The notes beneath the pieces were generated by a model. The model did no database searches, had not been told where the DNA came from, and saw nothing but the letters and a program-made list of their open reading frames with translations. Below, piece by piece: positions 55,899 through 63,974 of a stretch of 64,000 bases of DNA. The position numbers and the translations under genes are program-made. Source of the DNA: Pseudochelatococcus lubricantis. GTDB taxonomy: Bacteria; Pseudomonadota; Alphaproteobacteria; Rhizobiales; Beijerinckiaceae. The stretch's first letter is position 1. Each line of letters begins with the position of its first letter. The stretch covers positions 62,001 through 126,000 of the forward strand of contig NZ_JAASQI010000001.1 of assembly GCF_011762225.1 (NCBI RefSeq), read 5' to 3'.

Positions 55899-55913
55899 CC
55901 TTCACTGTGAAGG
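55899..55913 (-). promoter_or_regulatory. Palindrome covering the ribosome binding site of the FAD-patatin gene
   Basis: CCTTCAC-T-GTGAAGG is a perfect 7-bp inverted repeat with one central base. Its minus-strand 3' arm contains the GAAGG that serves as SD for the FAD-patatin ATG. It could be an operator or an RNA hairpin occluding the SD. Confidence 0.5.
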
Positions 55914-55918
55914 AATTA

Positions 55919-56242
55919 TTAGGGTTTTCGTGCAGACGCGGAACAGGTCGCCGCCGCCCCCGCCCGGATGCCGCGAACCGGACTGGTGAAGCCCAGCGTC
56001 TCGTCGGCAACCCTGCCAGAGGCATCGACCACGGCCCGCCAGACCCGGTTGCCAAAGCGCAGCGTCAGGCGAAATCGTCCCGCGTCCTCCCCCTGCCCCG
56101 CCTCGACCATGCTCGTGATATGGCCGAGCGCCATGTTGCGGCGGAAGTCCGCGACGGACAGGCGGAAGCGGGCGGCAAGCACCGCGGGGTCGAGGACGAA
56201 GTCCCCGCCCGCGTCCCTTTCGATCCTGAAGTCGCCGGTCAT
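55919..56242 (-). CDS. DUF6522-family small protein
   Basis: The 107-residue protein starts MTGDFRIERDAGGDFVLDPAVLAARF and continues with a FRLSVADFRRNMALGHITSMVEAGQGED segment and LTLRFGNRVWRAVVDASGRV, a pattern I associate with the DUF6522 family; its function is unknown. SD AGAGG lies before the ATG and only 2 bp separate it from the aminopeptidase stop, so it is translated with the aminopeptidase gene. An in-frame start nine codons earlier would overlap that gene. The last residues (AATCSASARKP) are poorly conserved-looking. Confidence 0.7.
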   Translation of the reverse strand: MTGDFRIERDAGGDFVLDPAVLAARFRLSVADFRRNMALGHITSMVEAGQGEDAGRFRLTLRFGNRVWRAVVDASGRVADETLGFTSPVRGIRAGAAATCSASARKP

Positions 56243-56244
56243 GG

Positions 56245-57516
56245 TCAGACCTCTTCCGGCCGGGCCCATTCGCCTTTCCGGAACACCGGCACGCGGCGGC
56301 CGTCGGCATGCACGCCGTCGATGTCGACCTCGTCCGAGCCGATCATCCAGTCAATGTGGATGAAGCTCTTGTTGCCGCCGCGCGCCGCGATCTCTTCCGG
56401 CGTCAGCTTCGCGCCATCGACGAAGCACTTGGCGTAGCACTGGCCGAGCGCAATGTGGCAGGAGGCGTTCTCGTCGAACAGCGTGTTGAAGAACAGGATG
56501 CCGCTCTTCGAGATCGGCGACGAATGCGGCACCAGCGCGACCTCCCCCAGCCGGCGCGCGCCCTCGTCGGTGTCCAGCACCCGGTTGAGCACCTCCTCGC
56601 CGCGCGAGGCCTTCGCTTCCACGATCCGGCCCGCCTCGAAGCGCACGCGGATGTTGTCGATCAGCGTGCCCTGATGCGAGAGCGGCTTGGTGCTCGCCAC
56701 GTATCCCTCCACGCGGGCGGCATGCGGCGTGGTGAACACCTCCTCGGTGGGGATGTTGGCGTTGCAGGTGATGCCGTTCTTCGCCGTCGAGGCGCCGCCA
56801 TGCCATTCGTGGCCGTCGGCGAGACCGATCGTCAGGTCCGTTCCCGGCCCGGTGAAGTGCAGCGCGTGGAAGCGCTGGGCGTTCAGCCACGCCGAGCGGC
56901 GGTGCAGCGCCGCGTTGTGGGCCGCCCATGCGCCCACCGGATCGTCGCCGTCGACGCGCGAGGCGGCGAAGATCGCATCCGACAGCTTCCGCACCGCGAC
57001 GTCCTGCGCGTCGTCCGGGAAGACCTGCCGCGCCCAGGAGAGCCCGGGATAAGCGACGATGTTCCAGTTGATGTCGAAACCCGCGATCTTCTCCAGCGCC
57101 GGCTGATAGGCGACCGAATTGGCCTTGCTGGCGCGCGCTACCTTCACGGGGTCCTCGTTAGAGAGCAGCATCGGGTCGTCGCCAACGATGGCGAGCCGGG
57201 CCGTGTTGGCCGAAAACGCCTTCGCCATGCCCTCATAGAGCCAGCCCGCCGCGCGGTCGAACCCGGGATCGGCGGCGAAGCGGTAGCGGGCAAGCGTCAG
57301 TTCCTCGTCGGAAAAGAACGGCGTCACCAGCCCGGCACCCGCCGAATAGGCATGGAAGGCGATGCGGCGCACGAGCGGCAGCGCCGCCACCGGTGCCGTC
57401 ACGAGCAGGTCCTGCCCTGCCTGCAGTTGCAGCCCGACCCGGATGGCAACCTCCGCCAGCCTGTCGAGCTTCACCGGATCGATCGAGGGGGAAAGGTCCT
57501 GCGGATGCGTCGTCAT
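56245..57516 (-). CDS. M29-family aminopeptidase (AmpS/aminopeptidase II type)
   Basis: This 423-residue cytosolic metallo-aminopeptidase has candidate metal ligands spread over the C-terminal half: NIPTEEVFTTPHA near residues 253-265 (Glu), FDENASCHIALGQCY near 350-364 (His), and SFIHIDWMIGSDEVDIDG near 385-402 (His, Asp). The N-terminal domain DRLAEVAIRVGLQLQAGQDLLVTAPV is typical of the thermophilic aminopeptidase (M29) family. It releases N-terminal amino acids from peptides. ATG 57516 is followed by MTTHPQDLS. The DUF6522 gene follows directly. Confidence 0.92.
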   Translation of the reverse strand: MTTHPQDLSPSIDPVKLDRLAEVAIRVGLQLQAGQDLLVTAPVAALPLVRRIAFHAYSAGAGLVTPFFSDEELTLARYRFAADPGFDRAAGWLYEGMAKAFSANTARLAIVGDDPMLLSNEDPVKVARASKANSVAYQPALEKIAGFDINWNIVAYPGLSWARQVFPDDAQDVAVRKLSDAIFAASRVDGDDPVGAWAAHNAALHRRSAWLNAQRFHALHFTGPGTDLTIGLADGHEWHGGASTAKNGITCNANIPTEEVFTTPHAARVEGYVASTKPLSHQGTLIDNIRVRFEAGRIVEAKASRGEEVLNRVLDTDEGARRLGEVALVPHSSPISKSGILFFNTLFDENASCHIALGQCYAKCFVDGAKLTPEEIAARGGNKSFIHIDWMIGSDEVDIDGVHADGRRVPVFRKGEWARPEEV

Positions 57517-57636
57517 GAATACCTGCCTGAATGGAGTTCCCGAAGCCCGGCACCCGGCCGGACCTCGCCTCCGTCGAGGAAAGTCCGCCCGCCAGCGCCT
57601 GTCAACAGAAACTCGCGCGTGAATTCACGCAGGAAT

Positions 57637-59097
57637 TCACGCATGGCCGTCGGAAACGGAAGCCTCCATGGCGCCGGTCCGCCCGCGGCTTACCTCCTCG
57701 CCGGCCCGCGGCGGAAGGCGCAGGAACGATATGGCGGAGGCCGCCGCAAGCAGCGCCAGCACGATGAAGCCGGCCCTGATGTCGACAATGGATATCGTCG
57801 CCGCGCCGCGCGCCGTCATGCTCGCCTGGATGGCAAGCGCCGCGATGCTGACGCCCATGCTGAATGCCACCTGCTGCAGCATGCTCGACAATGTGTTGGC
57901 GCTGCTCATGCGCTCCGGCGGGATATCGGCATAGACCAGCGCATTCACCCCCGTGAGCTGAAGGGAGCGGAACATGCCGCCGACAAACAGCACGATCATG
58001 ATGACGGATTGTGGCGTGAGCGGCGTCAGCGCCGCGCATGCGACGATCGTCAGCGCCACCATCACGGCGTTGGCGGTCAGCACCAGCCGGAAGCCGAAGC
58101 GCCGGAAAACCGGTGTGATCAGGATTTTGGCCATGATCGCCCCCGTCGCTCCGGTAAAGGTGATCATCCCCGCCGCGAACGGCGACATGCCCATCACGAC
58201 CTGCAGCAGCAGCGCCATCAGGAAGGGCGCCGCCCCCACATCGAACCGGCACAGATTGCCACCCACGATGGAGGCCCTGAACGTCCGTATCCGCATCAGC
58301 CCGAAGTCCACGACGGGGTGGAGCGTGCGGCGCGCGTGGTGGACATAAAGCAGCGCACACACCAGCCCTACCAGCAGCACGAGCGTGCTGAACTGCCACG
58401 AGATCGCGCCGTGGCCGAGCGTCTCGAAGCCGAGCACGAGACACGCCAGCGCCACGCCCGTCAGCACGAAGCCGCGCACGTCGAGCGGCGGCACGCCGTC
58501 CTCGCGCGTGTTCCTGATGAACGTCAGCGCCAGCACGACGCCGATCACGCCCACCGGCACGTTCATCAGGAATATCCACCGCCAGGAGCCGAAGGTGGTG
58601 ATGAAGCCGCCGACCGGCGGGCCGAGCACCGGGCCGAGCAGCGCGGGCAACGTGAGATAGGTCGTCGCCTGCATGAGATCGGCCTTGCTGACGGAGCGCA
58701 GCATGACGATGCGCCCCACCGGCACCATCATCGCCCCCGCCACGCCTTGCGCAAGCCGCGCGGCGACGAGTTCGCCGAGCGAGCCCGCAAGGCCGCAGAA
58801 GACGGAGCTGACCGTGAACAGCACGATCGCCGCGACGAACACGTTGCGCGCGCCGAACCTGTCCGCCACCCAGCCACTCACGGGAATGAACACCGACACG
58901 CTGAGCAGGTAGGACGTGATCGCGATATTGAGCCGCACGGGATCGGCGTTCAGCGACCGCGCCATGTCCGGCAGGGCCATCGCGATCACCGTCGAGTCGA
59001 GCATCTGCATGAACAGCGCGAAGCCCACGATATAGGGTACGATGAAGCGCGAGCGGGCGACCCGCTCGATCAGGCCAGGCTTTGCAGCGGAAGTCAT
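57637..59097 (-). CDS. MFS multidrug efflux transporter, DHA2 (14-span) family
   Basis: The 486-residue transporter has the DHA2 arrangement of about 14 helices: FMQMLDSTVIAMALP near residues 29-43 (motif D1), WVADRFGARNVF near 75-86 (motif A) and the drug-antiporter motif C LGPVLGPPVGGFI near 153-165. The EmrB/QacA type exports hydrophobic or cationic drugs with protons. It overlaps the upstream MarR-type gene by 4 bp (ATGA), so the repressor and the pump are one operon. The C-terminal codons lie in a local 12-bp tandem duplication around the stop. Confidence 0.93.
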   Translation of the reverse strand: MTSAAKPGLIERVARSRFIVPYIVGFALFMQMLDSTVIAMALPDMARSLNADPVRLNIAITSYLLSVSVFIPVSGWVADRFGARNVFVAAIVLFTVSSVFCGLAGSLGELVAARLAQGVAGAMMVPVGRIVMLRSVSKADLMQATTYLTLPALLGPVLGPPVGGFITTFGSWRWIFLMNVPVGVIGVVLALTFIRNTREDGVPPLDVRGFVLTGVALACLVLGFETLGHGAISWQFSTLVLLVGLVCALLYVHHARRTLHPVVDFGLMRIRTFRASIVGGNLCRFDVGAAPFLMALLLQVVMGMSPFAAGMITFTGATGAIMAKILITPVFRRFGFRLVLTANAVMVALTIVACAALTPLTPQSVIMIVLFVGGMFRSLQLTGVNALVYADIPPERMSSANTLSSMLQQVAFSMGVSIAALAIQASMTARGAATISIVDIRAGFIVLALLAAASAISFLRLPPRAGEEVSRGRTGAMEASVSDGHA

Positions 59098-59549
59098 GAT
59101 GGGGGCAACTCGCTCAGTCTGATCAGCGGCTCGATTGCCAGCTGGATGCGCTTGCGTTCCTGGTCCGTCAGTTGCGCGATGCGGGCAGCGAGCCAGGCGG
59201 TACGCAGGCGCTTGACCTCGTCGAGCACGCGCTCGCCTTCCCCGGTGATCGCAAGGCCCACCCGCCGGCGGTCGTCGTGCGCGCCCTCGATGCGCCGCAG
59301 CAGGCCCGCCGTTTCGAGCTGCTTTATATGCGCGCTCATGCTCGGCGGCGTGATGCGCTCGCGCGCCGCCAGCTCGTTGACGCCGATGCCGGGCTCACGC
59401 TGGAGCGTGCCCAGAAGCAGCGTCTGGAACGGCGACAGGCCCACCGCTCCCCGCGTCTCCCGGCGCAGGTCGCGGTTGAGCCGCAGGATGGCCGGGCGCA
59501 GCAGATCGGCGATGGCCGCCGCCTCGTCCTCAAGACGCTCGGATGGCAT
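59094..59549 (-). CDS. MarR-family repressor of the adjacent MFS pump
   Basis: The 151-residue winged-helix protein has the MarR core: LSPFQTLLLGTLQREPGIGVNELAARERITPPSMSAHIKQLETAGLLRR (N-terminal helices, recognition helix PPSMSAHIKQLE) and the wing DDRRRVGLAIT. It would bind as a dimer and release DNA on binding a phenolic or drug ligand. ATG 59549 is preferred; an in-frame GTG lies eight codons upstream. A perfect 15-bp palindrome 74 bp upstream is the probable operator, also placed to affect the divergent lepB. Confidence 0.92.
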   Translation of the reverse strand: MPSERLEDEAAAIADLLRPAILRLNRDLRRETRGAVGLSPFQTLLLGTLQREPGIGVNELAARERITPPSMSAHIKQLETAGLLRRIEGAHDDRRRVGLAITGEGERVLDEVKRLRTAWLAARIAQLTDQERKRIQLAIEPLIRLSELPPS

Positions 59550-59622
59550 GGTGGATATACTCTCGGGGTGCACGCCGCGACCGCAGCAAGACAGGAAAAC
59601 GTCTTTCGCCGCCTCATAATAT

Positions 59623-59637
59623 TAGTTAGACTAACTA
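59623..59637. promoter_or_regulatory. MarR operator palindrome
   Basis: TAGTTAG-A-CTAACTA is a perfect 7-bp inverted repeat with one central base, embedded in A+T-rich DNA between the MarR gene and lepB. Its size and symmetry are typical of MarR-family operators; autoregulation is inferred. Confidence 0.75.
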
Positions 59638-59777
59638 TATAAATGAGGCCATCGACCGTCAAGCTGCGTTTCGCGCACGGCAGCCTCGCGCGACCGGCAG
59701 GGAGCGTGACGCCCACAAAGCGCTTGCCCGCATCGGCATCCATCTCCTATTCAGGAGGCCCACGCACGGAGCATGTC

Positions 59778-60569
59778 ATGAACGCCTCATCCGACGACGG
59801 TACGCAGCAGCGGGACGACAGCAACGCACCGAAACGCGGAAAAGGCGGCATCGGCGACTCGGTCAAGGTGGTCGCCCAGGCGATACTGATCGCACTCGTG
59901 ATCCGCACCTTCCTGTTCCAGCCGTTCAGCATCCCCTCCGGGTCGCTCATCCCCACGCTTCTGATCGGCGACTATCTGTTCGTGTCGAAATATGCCTACG
60001 GCTATTCGCGCTATTCCTTCCCGTGGGGCATCGTCCCGTTCGAGGGGCGGATCTGGAGCGCGGAACCGCAGCGCGGCGATATCGCCGTCTTCGCCTCGCC
60101 GAAGAACGACGGCACCGATTATGTCAAGCGGGTGATCGGCCTGCCCGGCGACACCATCCAGATGGTCGACAACGTGCTCGTCATCAACGGCAAGCCGGTC
60201 GAACGCGAGCGGATCGGCACCTATCCCGACGCCGATCAGTGGGGCCGGCCGCTGAACGTGCCGCTCTACCGCGAAACGCTCCCCGGCGGCCGCAGCCACC
60301 TCATCATTGAGCGCGAGGGCGCGGCAAGCTACTGGGCGAACACCTTCGTCTACAAGGTGCCGGACGGGCACTATTTCATGATGGGCGACAACCGCGACAA
60401 CTCCAGCGATTCCCGCGACCTCGCGTCCATGGGCTATGTGCCGTTCGATCACTTCATCGGCCGGGCCGAGATCACATTCTTCTCGCTGGACGACGAAACG
60501 CCCGCGTGGCAGATATGGAATTGGCCGTCGGCGGTGCGCTGGGACCGCCTGTTCATGCGCATTCACTGA
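59778..60569 (+). CDS. lepB: Signal peptidase I
   Basis: This 263-residue inner-membrane serine protease removes Sec and Tat signal peptides. One span (VVAQAILIALVIRTFLF, residues 31-47) precedes the active site IPSGSLIPTLLIGDYL with nucleophile Ser56; the general base Lys117 is in DYVKRVIGLPGD, and box E is GDNRDNSSDSR near 220. The residue after Ser56 is Leu instead of the usual Met. The N-terminus is short and polar (MNASSDDGTQQ). ATG 59778 has CGGAG upstream. lepB is rightward, 137 bp before gdx. Confidence 0.95.
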   Translation: MNASSDDGTQQRDDSNAPKRGKGGIGDSVKVVAQAILIALVIRTFLFQPFSIPSGSLIPTLLIGDYLFVSKYAYGYSRYSFPWGIVPFEGRIWSAEPQRGDIAVFASPKNDGTDYVKRVIGLPGDTIQMVDNVLVINGKPVERERIGTYPDADQWGRPLNVPLYRETLPGGRSHLIIEREGAASYWANTFVYKVPDGHYFMMGDNRDNSSDSRDLASMGYVPFDHFIGRAEITFFSLDDETPAWQIWNWPSAVRWDRLFMRIH

Positions 60570-60616
60570 CAATCGCCTTCCGCCAGCTGCGGGAGGGCTC
60601 CGGCCGGTCACGGCGC

Positions 60617-60684
60617 GGCGGGGACGGCCCCGCCCTCGACGCCCGATGTCGACGCCTCCTCAATCCGGCGGGGACGACCCCGCC
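60617..60684 (+). promoter_or_regulatory. Guanidine-II (mini-ykkC) riboswitch
   Basis: Two near-identical hairpins carry the hallmark loops: GGCGGGG-ACGG-CCCCGCC (60617-60634) and GGCGGGG-ACGA-CCCCGCC (60667-60684), each a perfect 7-bp stem with an ACGR loop. They are 32 nt apart, and the second ends 12 nt before the SD (GGAGG, 60696-60700) of gdx. This is the mini-ykkC architecture, which binds guanidinium and frees the SD when both loops dimerise, so translation of the exporter rises with guanidine. Confidence 0.95.
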
Positions 60685-60706
60685 ACGAACTGACTGGAGG
60701 CCCTTC

Positions 60707-61042
60707 ATGGGACAATCCGGAATTGCGTGGCTCGCCCTCTTCGTCGCGGGCCTGTTCGAGACCGTCTGGGCGATCGGGCTCAAGTATACGGAAGGTTTCA
60801 CCCGCCTTGTGCCCTCGCTCCTCACGCTGGCGGCGATGGCGGTCAGCTTCGCGCTGCTGGCGTGGTCGCTGAAAGTTCTGCCCGTCGGCACCGCCTATGC
60901 GATCTGGACCGGAATCGGCGCGATCGGCACCGTCATTCTGGGCGTGGTGCTGTTCCACGAACCGATGACGACGATGCGGCTCGTCTGCGTCGGGCTGATT
61001 GTCTCCGGGATCGTCGGCCTGAAGATTTTCTCACCCGTATAG
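60707..61042 (+). CDS. gdx: Guanidinium exporter Gdx (SMR family, formerly SugE)
   Basis: This 111-residue four-helix small multidrug resistance protein has the conserved proton-coupling Glu18 in VAGLFETVWAIGLKYTEGF, the Gdx-type pattern that separates guanidinium exporters from EmrE-like pumps, and YAIWTGIGAIGTVILGVVLFHEP near residues 64-86. Family members work as dual-topology dimers that exchange guanidinium for protons. A guanidine-II riboswitch lies directly upstream, which is strong functional support. ATG 60707 is set by GGAGG seven nt before it. Single gene between lepB and a convergent AEC transporter. Confidence 0.95.
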   Translation: MGQSGIAWLALFVAGLFETVWAIGLKYTEGFTRLVPSLLTLAAMAVSFALLAWSLKVLPVGTAYAIWTGIGAIGTVILGVVLFHEPMTTMRLVCVGLIVSGIVGLKIFSPV

Positions 61043-61072
61043 CCCGAGTTCCGCGAAACATTCCCCAAGAAC

Positions 61073-61103
61073 AAAAAAATCCGGCGGCCAGAACGGCCGC
61101 CGG
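61073..61103 (-). terminator. Rho-independent terminator (leftward), after the AEC transporter gene
   Basis: CCGGCGGCC (61081-61089) and GGCCGCCGG (61095-61103) form a 9-bp stem with a 5-nt loop; on the minus strand it is followed by A and seven T (61079-61073). It lies about 200 bp after the AEC stop and 31 bp after the gdx stop, where it could also act as a barrier for gdx. Confidence 0.75.
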
Positions 61104-61309
61104 TCAGAGGGTCACACGATCGAAGGGTCGGGCGCGCCGTATTCTCGAATTCACATTCCCTTCCCGTCCCGATGCAGGGCCGGGATACGCACACTTCGCG
61201 CCCTCGCCACAACTTGAACGGAAGATGTAAAATAGTCGTTTCTCCCCGGCGCGGCGAACGACAAAAATCGACATATTCCCCGCGCGTTCCGGAAAGTCCG
61301 CAAGACCTC

Positions 61310-62248
61310 CTACACGGGCGCCGCGCCGATGAACCATAGCCAGAACGTTATAGTGACGACCGAAACGAGTGTTGTCAGCGAAATGGCGTTCGAGGCCAAC
61401 GCCTCGCCGGACCTGTAGCGGATCGCGACCAGATAGGCATTGATGCCGGTCGGCAACGCCGCGAAGGTCACCGCCACGGCGGCGAAAACCGGCGGCATCG
61501 CGAAGACGTGAAAGGCGAGAATCCAGGTTACGAACGGGTGCACGACCAGCTTGAACACAGTCATGACCGTTGTCGGGCCGAGATTGCCCCGCAGGCCGTA
61601 GCGCGCCACGGCCATACCCATCGCGACGAGCGTTACGGGCGCCGCGGCCACGGCGAGCTGCCCGACGATGTCCACGACAAGGCCCGGCAACGGGATATGC
61701 GCGACGCGCACGATGCCGCCGAGCACGATCGCGATGATGATCGGGTTCGTCGCCAGCGCCCGCAGCGTCGCCACGATGCCGAAGCCGCGCCCTTCCCCGT
61801 TGGCGCGGGAGAACATGATGGCCGCCGCCAGCATGATGATGGGCAGATGCACGGCGATCAGCAGGAACATCGGCAGCGCGCCGGGCTCGCCGAACACCAT
61901 CACGATCAGCGGCACACCCAGTTGCACGGTGTTCGACTGCGCGGCGGAGAAGCCGCATATCACGGTTTCGGTTCCGCTCGCCGCGAACAACCGGCGCGCC
62001 AGCGCCATCGCCAGCAGCCACACAATGGCAACGCCCAGGAAATACGCCGCCCAGTAGCTCCATGGGCTGGCCTCGGGAACGCTGCCCTCCGACAGGGTGC
62101 GGAAAATCAGCGCCGGAATGGCGAGTGTCGCGACGAAGTCCGACACGCCGACCGCCGTGCTTTCGGGCAGCAGCCGTGTTCTTGCGACGAACCAGCCAAG
62201 CCCGATGAGCCCGAAAACCGGCGCGACGAGGGTCAGTATCTGATTCAT
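61310..62248 (-). CDS. AEC (auxin efflux carrier) family transporter
   Basis: This 312-residue membrane protein of the AEC family has ten or so hydrophobic spans; the opening MNQILTLVAPVFGLIGLGWFVARTRLL, the central QSNTVQLGVPLIVMVFGEPG near residues 114-133, and TFAALPTGINAYLVAIRYRSGEALASNAI near 270-298 match the family (relatives of MdcF, malonate transporter). The substrate is unknown. ATG 62248 was chosen over an in-frame start 35 codons upstream that would lead into non-conserved sequence. No SD is obvious. A terminator follows. Confidence 0.88.
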   Translation of the reverse strand: MNQILTLVAPVFGLIGLGWFVARTRLLPESTAVGVSDFVATLAIPALIFRTLSEGSVPEASPWSYWAAYFLGVAIVWLLAMALARRLFAASGTETVICGFSAAQSNTVQLGVPLIVMVFGEPGALPMFLLIAVHLPIIMLAAAIMFSRANGEGRGFGIVATLRALATNPIIIAIVLGGIVRVAHIPLPGLVVDIVGQLAVAAAPVTLVAMGMAVARYGLRGNLGPTTVMTVFKLVVHPFVTWILAFHVFAMPPVFAAVAVTFAALPTGINAYLVAIRYRSGEALASNAISLTTLVSVVTITFWLWFIGAAPV

Positions 62249-62323
62249 CCGGTGAAGGCGGAGGGAAAGAAAGTGGGAGGGCGGAAGGCGCATCGACGCA
62301 CCGGCAAGCGCGCGGACCTCGAA

Positions 62324-62353
62324 AAAGTACGCACTCCCTCCGCCAGGCGTCAA
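62324..62353 (-). promoter_or_regulatory. Possible promoter of the AEC transporter gene
   Basis: On the minus strand TTGACG (62353-62348) and TACTTT (62329-62324) are 18 bp apart, about 75 bp upstream of the start codon. The -10 match is moderate. Confidence 0.35.
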
Positions 62354-62410
62354 TTGCGTGCAGCGCAGGACAGACTTGCGCTCCCGGTTTCCACCGCCCC
62401 GCCCGGAGGC

Positions 62411-63187
62411 TTACGCGGCCGGATAGACCTCGCTGAAGAACGCCAGCACGCCCTGCTTGTGCGCCTTGTCGCCAACCGCGAGATTGTGGTCACGGCCGGG
62501 AATCTCAAGAAAACGGCCGTGAGGCAGGAGCGCCGCCAGCGCCTCGCCGGAGCCGGCGATGGGATCGCGCGAGCCCACGGCGACGAGCACGGGCATGGCG
62601 ATCGCGGCGACCTCGGCGCGGGTCAGCGCCCCGCCGCGCGAGCCGCGAATGCAGGCCGCGAGCGCCCGCAGGTCACTGCCCGTCTGCTGTGCGAAGGCGC
62701 GGAACATGCGCTGGTTCGGGGCCGTCAGATCCTCCAGCGACGACGCCTCCATCGCCTCCGCGATAGCGGTCGGCAGGCCGTCGCCATCGACGAGGTGAAT
62801 GCCGAGCCCGCCGAGCACGGCCGCCGCCACCCTTTCGGGATGCAGCACGGTGAGCCGCGCCGTGTTGCGCGCGCCCATCGAATAGCCGATCACGGCGGCG
62901 CGCTCGATGTCCAGATGGTCGAGCAGGCGGCGCGCGTCCTCCGCCATGTTCGCGGTGGTATAGGCAGCCGGATCGTAGAGCTTCTCGCTCTGGCCATGCC
63001 CGCGGTTGTCGAGCGCGATGACGCGATAGCCGGCACGCCCCAGCGTCGTCGTCCACATCGTATTGACCCAGTTCACGGCATGATTCGAGGCGAAGCCATG
63101 AATGAGCAGCACCGGCCGGCCATCGCCGTCCCGTGCAGGAATATCGATGAAATTGATGCGAACGCCATCGGACGAGAACGCCTGCAC
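62411..63187 (-). CDS. Alpha/beta hydrolase fold protein
   Basis: The 258-residue protein has the oxyanion segment HGFASNH near residues 30-36, the nucleophile elbow GYSMGAR with Ser103, the acid Asp in GSRDPIAG near 210 and the catalytic His in GRDHN near 234, all in normal order. The RVIALDNRGHGQS segment is typical of esterases and enol-lactone hydrolases such as PcaD-like or haloalkane-type relatives; the substrate is not predictable. No signal peptide. It stands alone, upstream of the AEC gene by 162 bp and downstream of tRNA-Val. Confidence 0.9.
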   Translation of the reverse strand: MQAFSSDGVRINFIDIPARDGDGRPVLLIHGFASNHAVNWVNTMWTTTLGRAGYRVIALDNRGHGQSEKLYDPAAYTTANMAEDARRLLDHLDIERAAVIGYSMGARNTARLTVLHPERVAAAVLGGLGIHLVDGDGLPTAIAEAMEASSLEDLTAPNQRMFRAFAQQTGSDLRALAACIRGSRGGALTRAEVAAIAMPVLVAVGSRDPIAGSGEALAALLPHGRFLEIPGRDHNLAVGDKAHKQGVLAFFSEVYPAA

Positions 63188-63245
63188 GCTGCACTTCCTC
63201 CCTGCCGGTAACGGGCTGGTGCGCCGCGCGTGTCGCCCGGAAACA

Positions 63246-63322
63246 TGGTGGGCGGTGAGGGATTCGAACCCCCGACATCCACGGTGTAAACGTGGCGCTC
63301 TAACCAGCTGAGCTAACCGCCC
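63246..63322 (-). tRNA. tRNA-Val (UAC)
   Basis: On the minus strand GGGCGGT (5') and ACCGCCC (3') form the acceptor stem, with TAGCTCAGCTGGTTAGAGC as the D arm, CCACG-TTTACAC-CGTGG as the anticodon arm with anticodon TAC, and GGGGGTTCGAATCCC in the T arm. The discriminator A and an encoded CCA (63248-63246) complete it. Confidence 0.97.
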
Positions 63323-63558
63323 CCGACAACTTCAGGCTTGAAAACACGCCCGCGGGTCGACGAGGCGCAATCTTTTTCCGGCGACACCGGCACGCCCCCA
63401 TCGTCTAAGGGAACCTGCCGGGTGTTTCAAGATGCAAATCGATTCTTCCCCGGCCCGCCCGAAAGGGCCTGCAGCACCAAGTCTCCGAAGATATCGGGAG
63501 CTGATCCACATCCGGGCTTTTCCGTGCACAGGCGCCGTCGCGCGACCCGGGAGAAAGC

Positions 63559-63837
63559 TTACTTGTTGTTGACGGCATCCTTGAGGCCGGCGCCAGCCTT
63601 GAACTTCGGCGTGCGGGAAGCAGCGACCTCGATGGTCTCGCCGGTGCGAGGGTTGCGGGCCGTACCGGCCGGACGGTCTGCGACCACAAAGGTGCCGAAA
63701 CCAATCAGCTTGACTTCGTCGCCCTGGGCAAGCGCCGAGGTGATCACCTCGATAGCGGCGTCCAGCGCATCGCCCGCCTGGGCTTTGGTCAGACCGGCCT
63801 TGTCGGCGACGGCTGAAACGAGATCACCTTTATTCAT
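63559..63837 (-). CDS. HU-family histone-like DNA-binding protein
   Basis: The 92-residue protein has the HU/IHF fold: MNKGDLVSAVADKAGLTKAQAGDALDA (helical dimer body), GFGTFVVADRPAGTARNPRTGETIEV (beta arms with the intercalating Pro in RNPRTGE) and a basic end. Homodimeric HU condenses and bends DNA. Strong SD AGGAGG lies upstream of the ATG. In related bacteria lon sits just upstream; a terminator at the right edge of the window fits that. A TATAAT hexamer (63941-63936, minus strand) about 100 bp upstream may be its -10 box. Confidence 0.95.
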   Translation of the reverse strand: MNKGDLVSAVADKAGLTKAQAGDALDAAIEVITSALAQGDEVKLIGFGTFVVADRPAGTARNPRTGETIEVAASRTPKFKAGAGLKDAVNNK

Positions 63838-63974
63838 ATGGTCCTCCTGAACTCGTCAACCCGAGTTATGGTTTCGTATCATGCCGGCGTGGGCATCGTG
63901 TCCGATCATACGGCAAGTGCCACCGGATGCCGTAAATTATAAGCGAAAGCAATGCCTTCCCAGCATTTTTCGGC

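Noticed and set aside
56308-59619. Very long plus-strand open frame (about 1,100 codons) opposite the aminopeptidase and MFS genes
   Set aside because: It crosses two real genes and the MarR gene in antisense, has an Arg/His-rich composition typical of GC-rich shadows, no SD and no domain.
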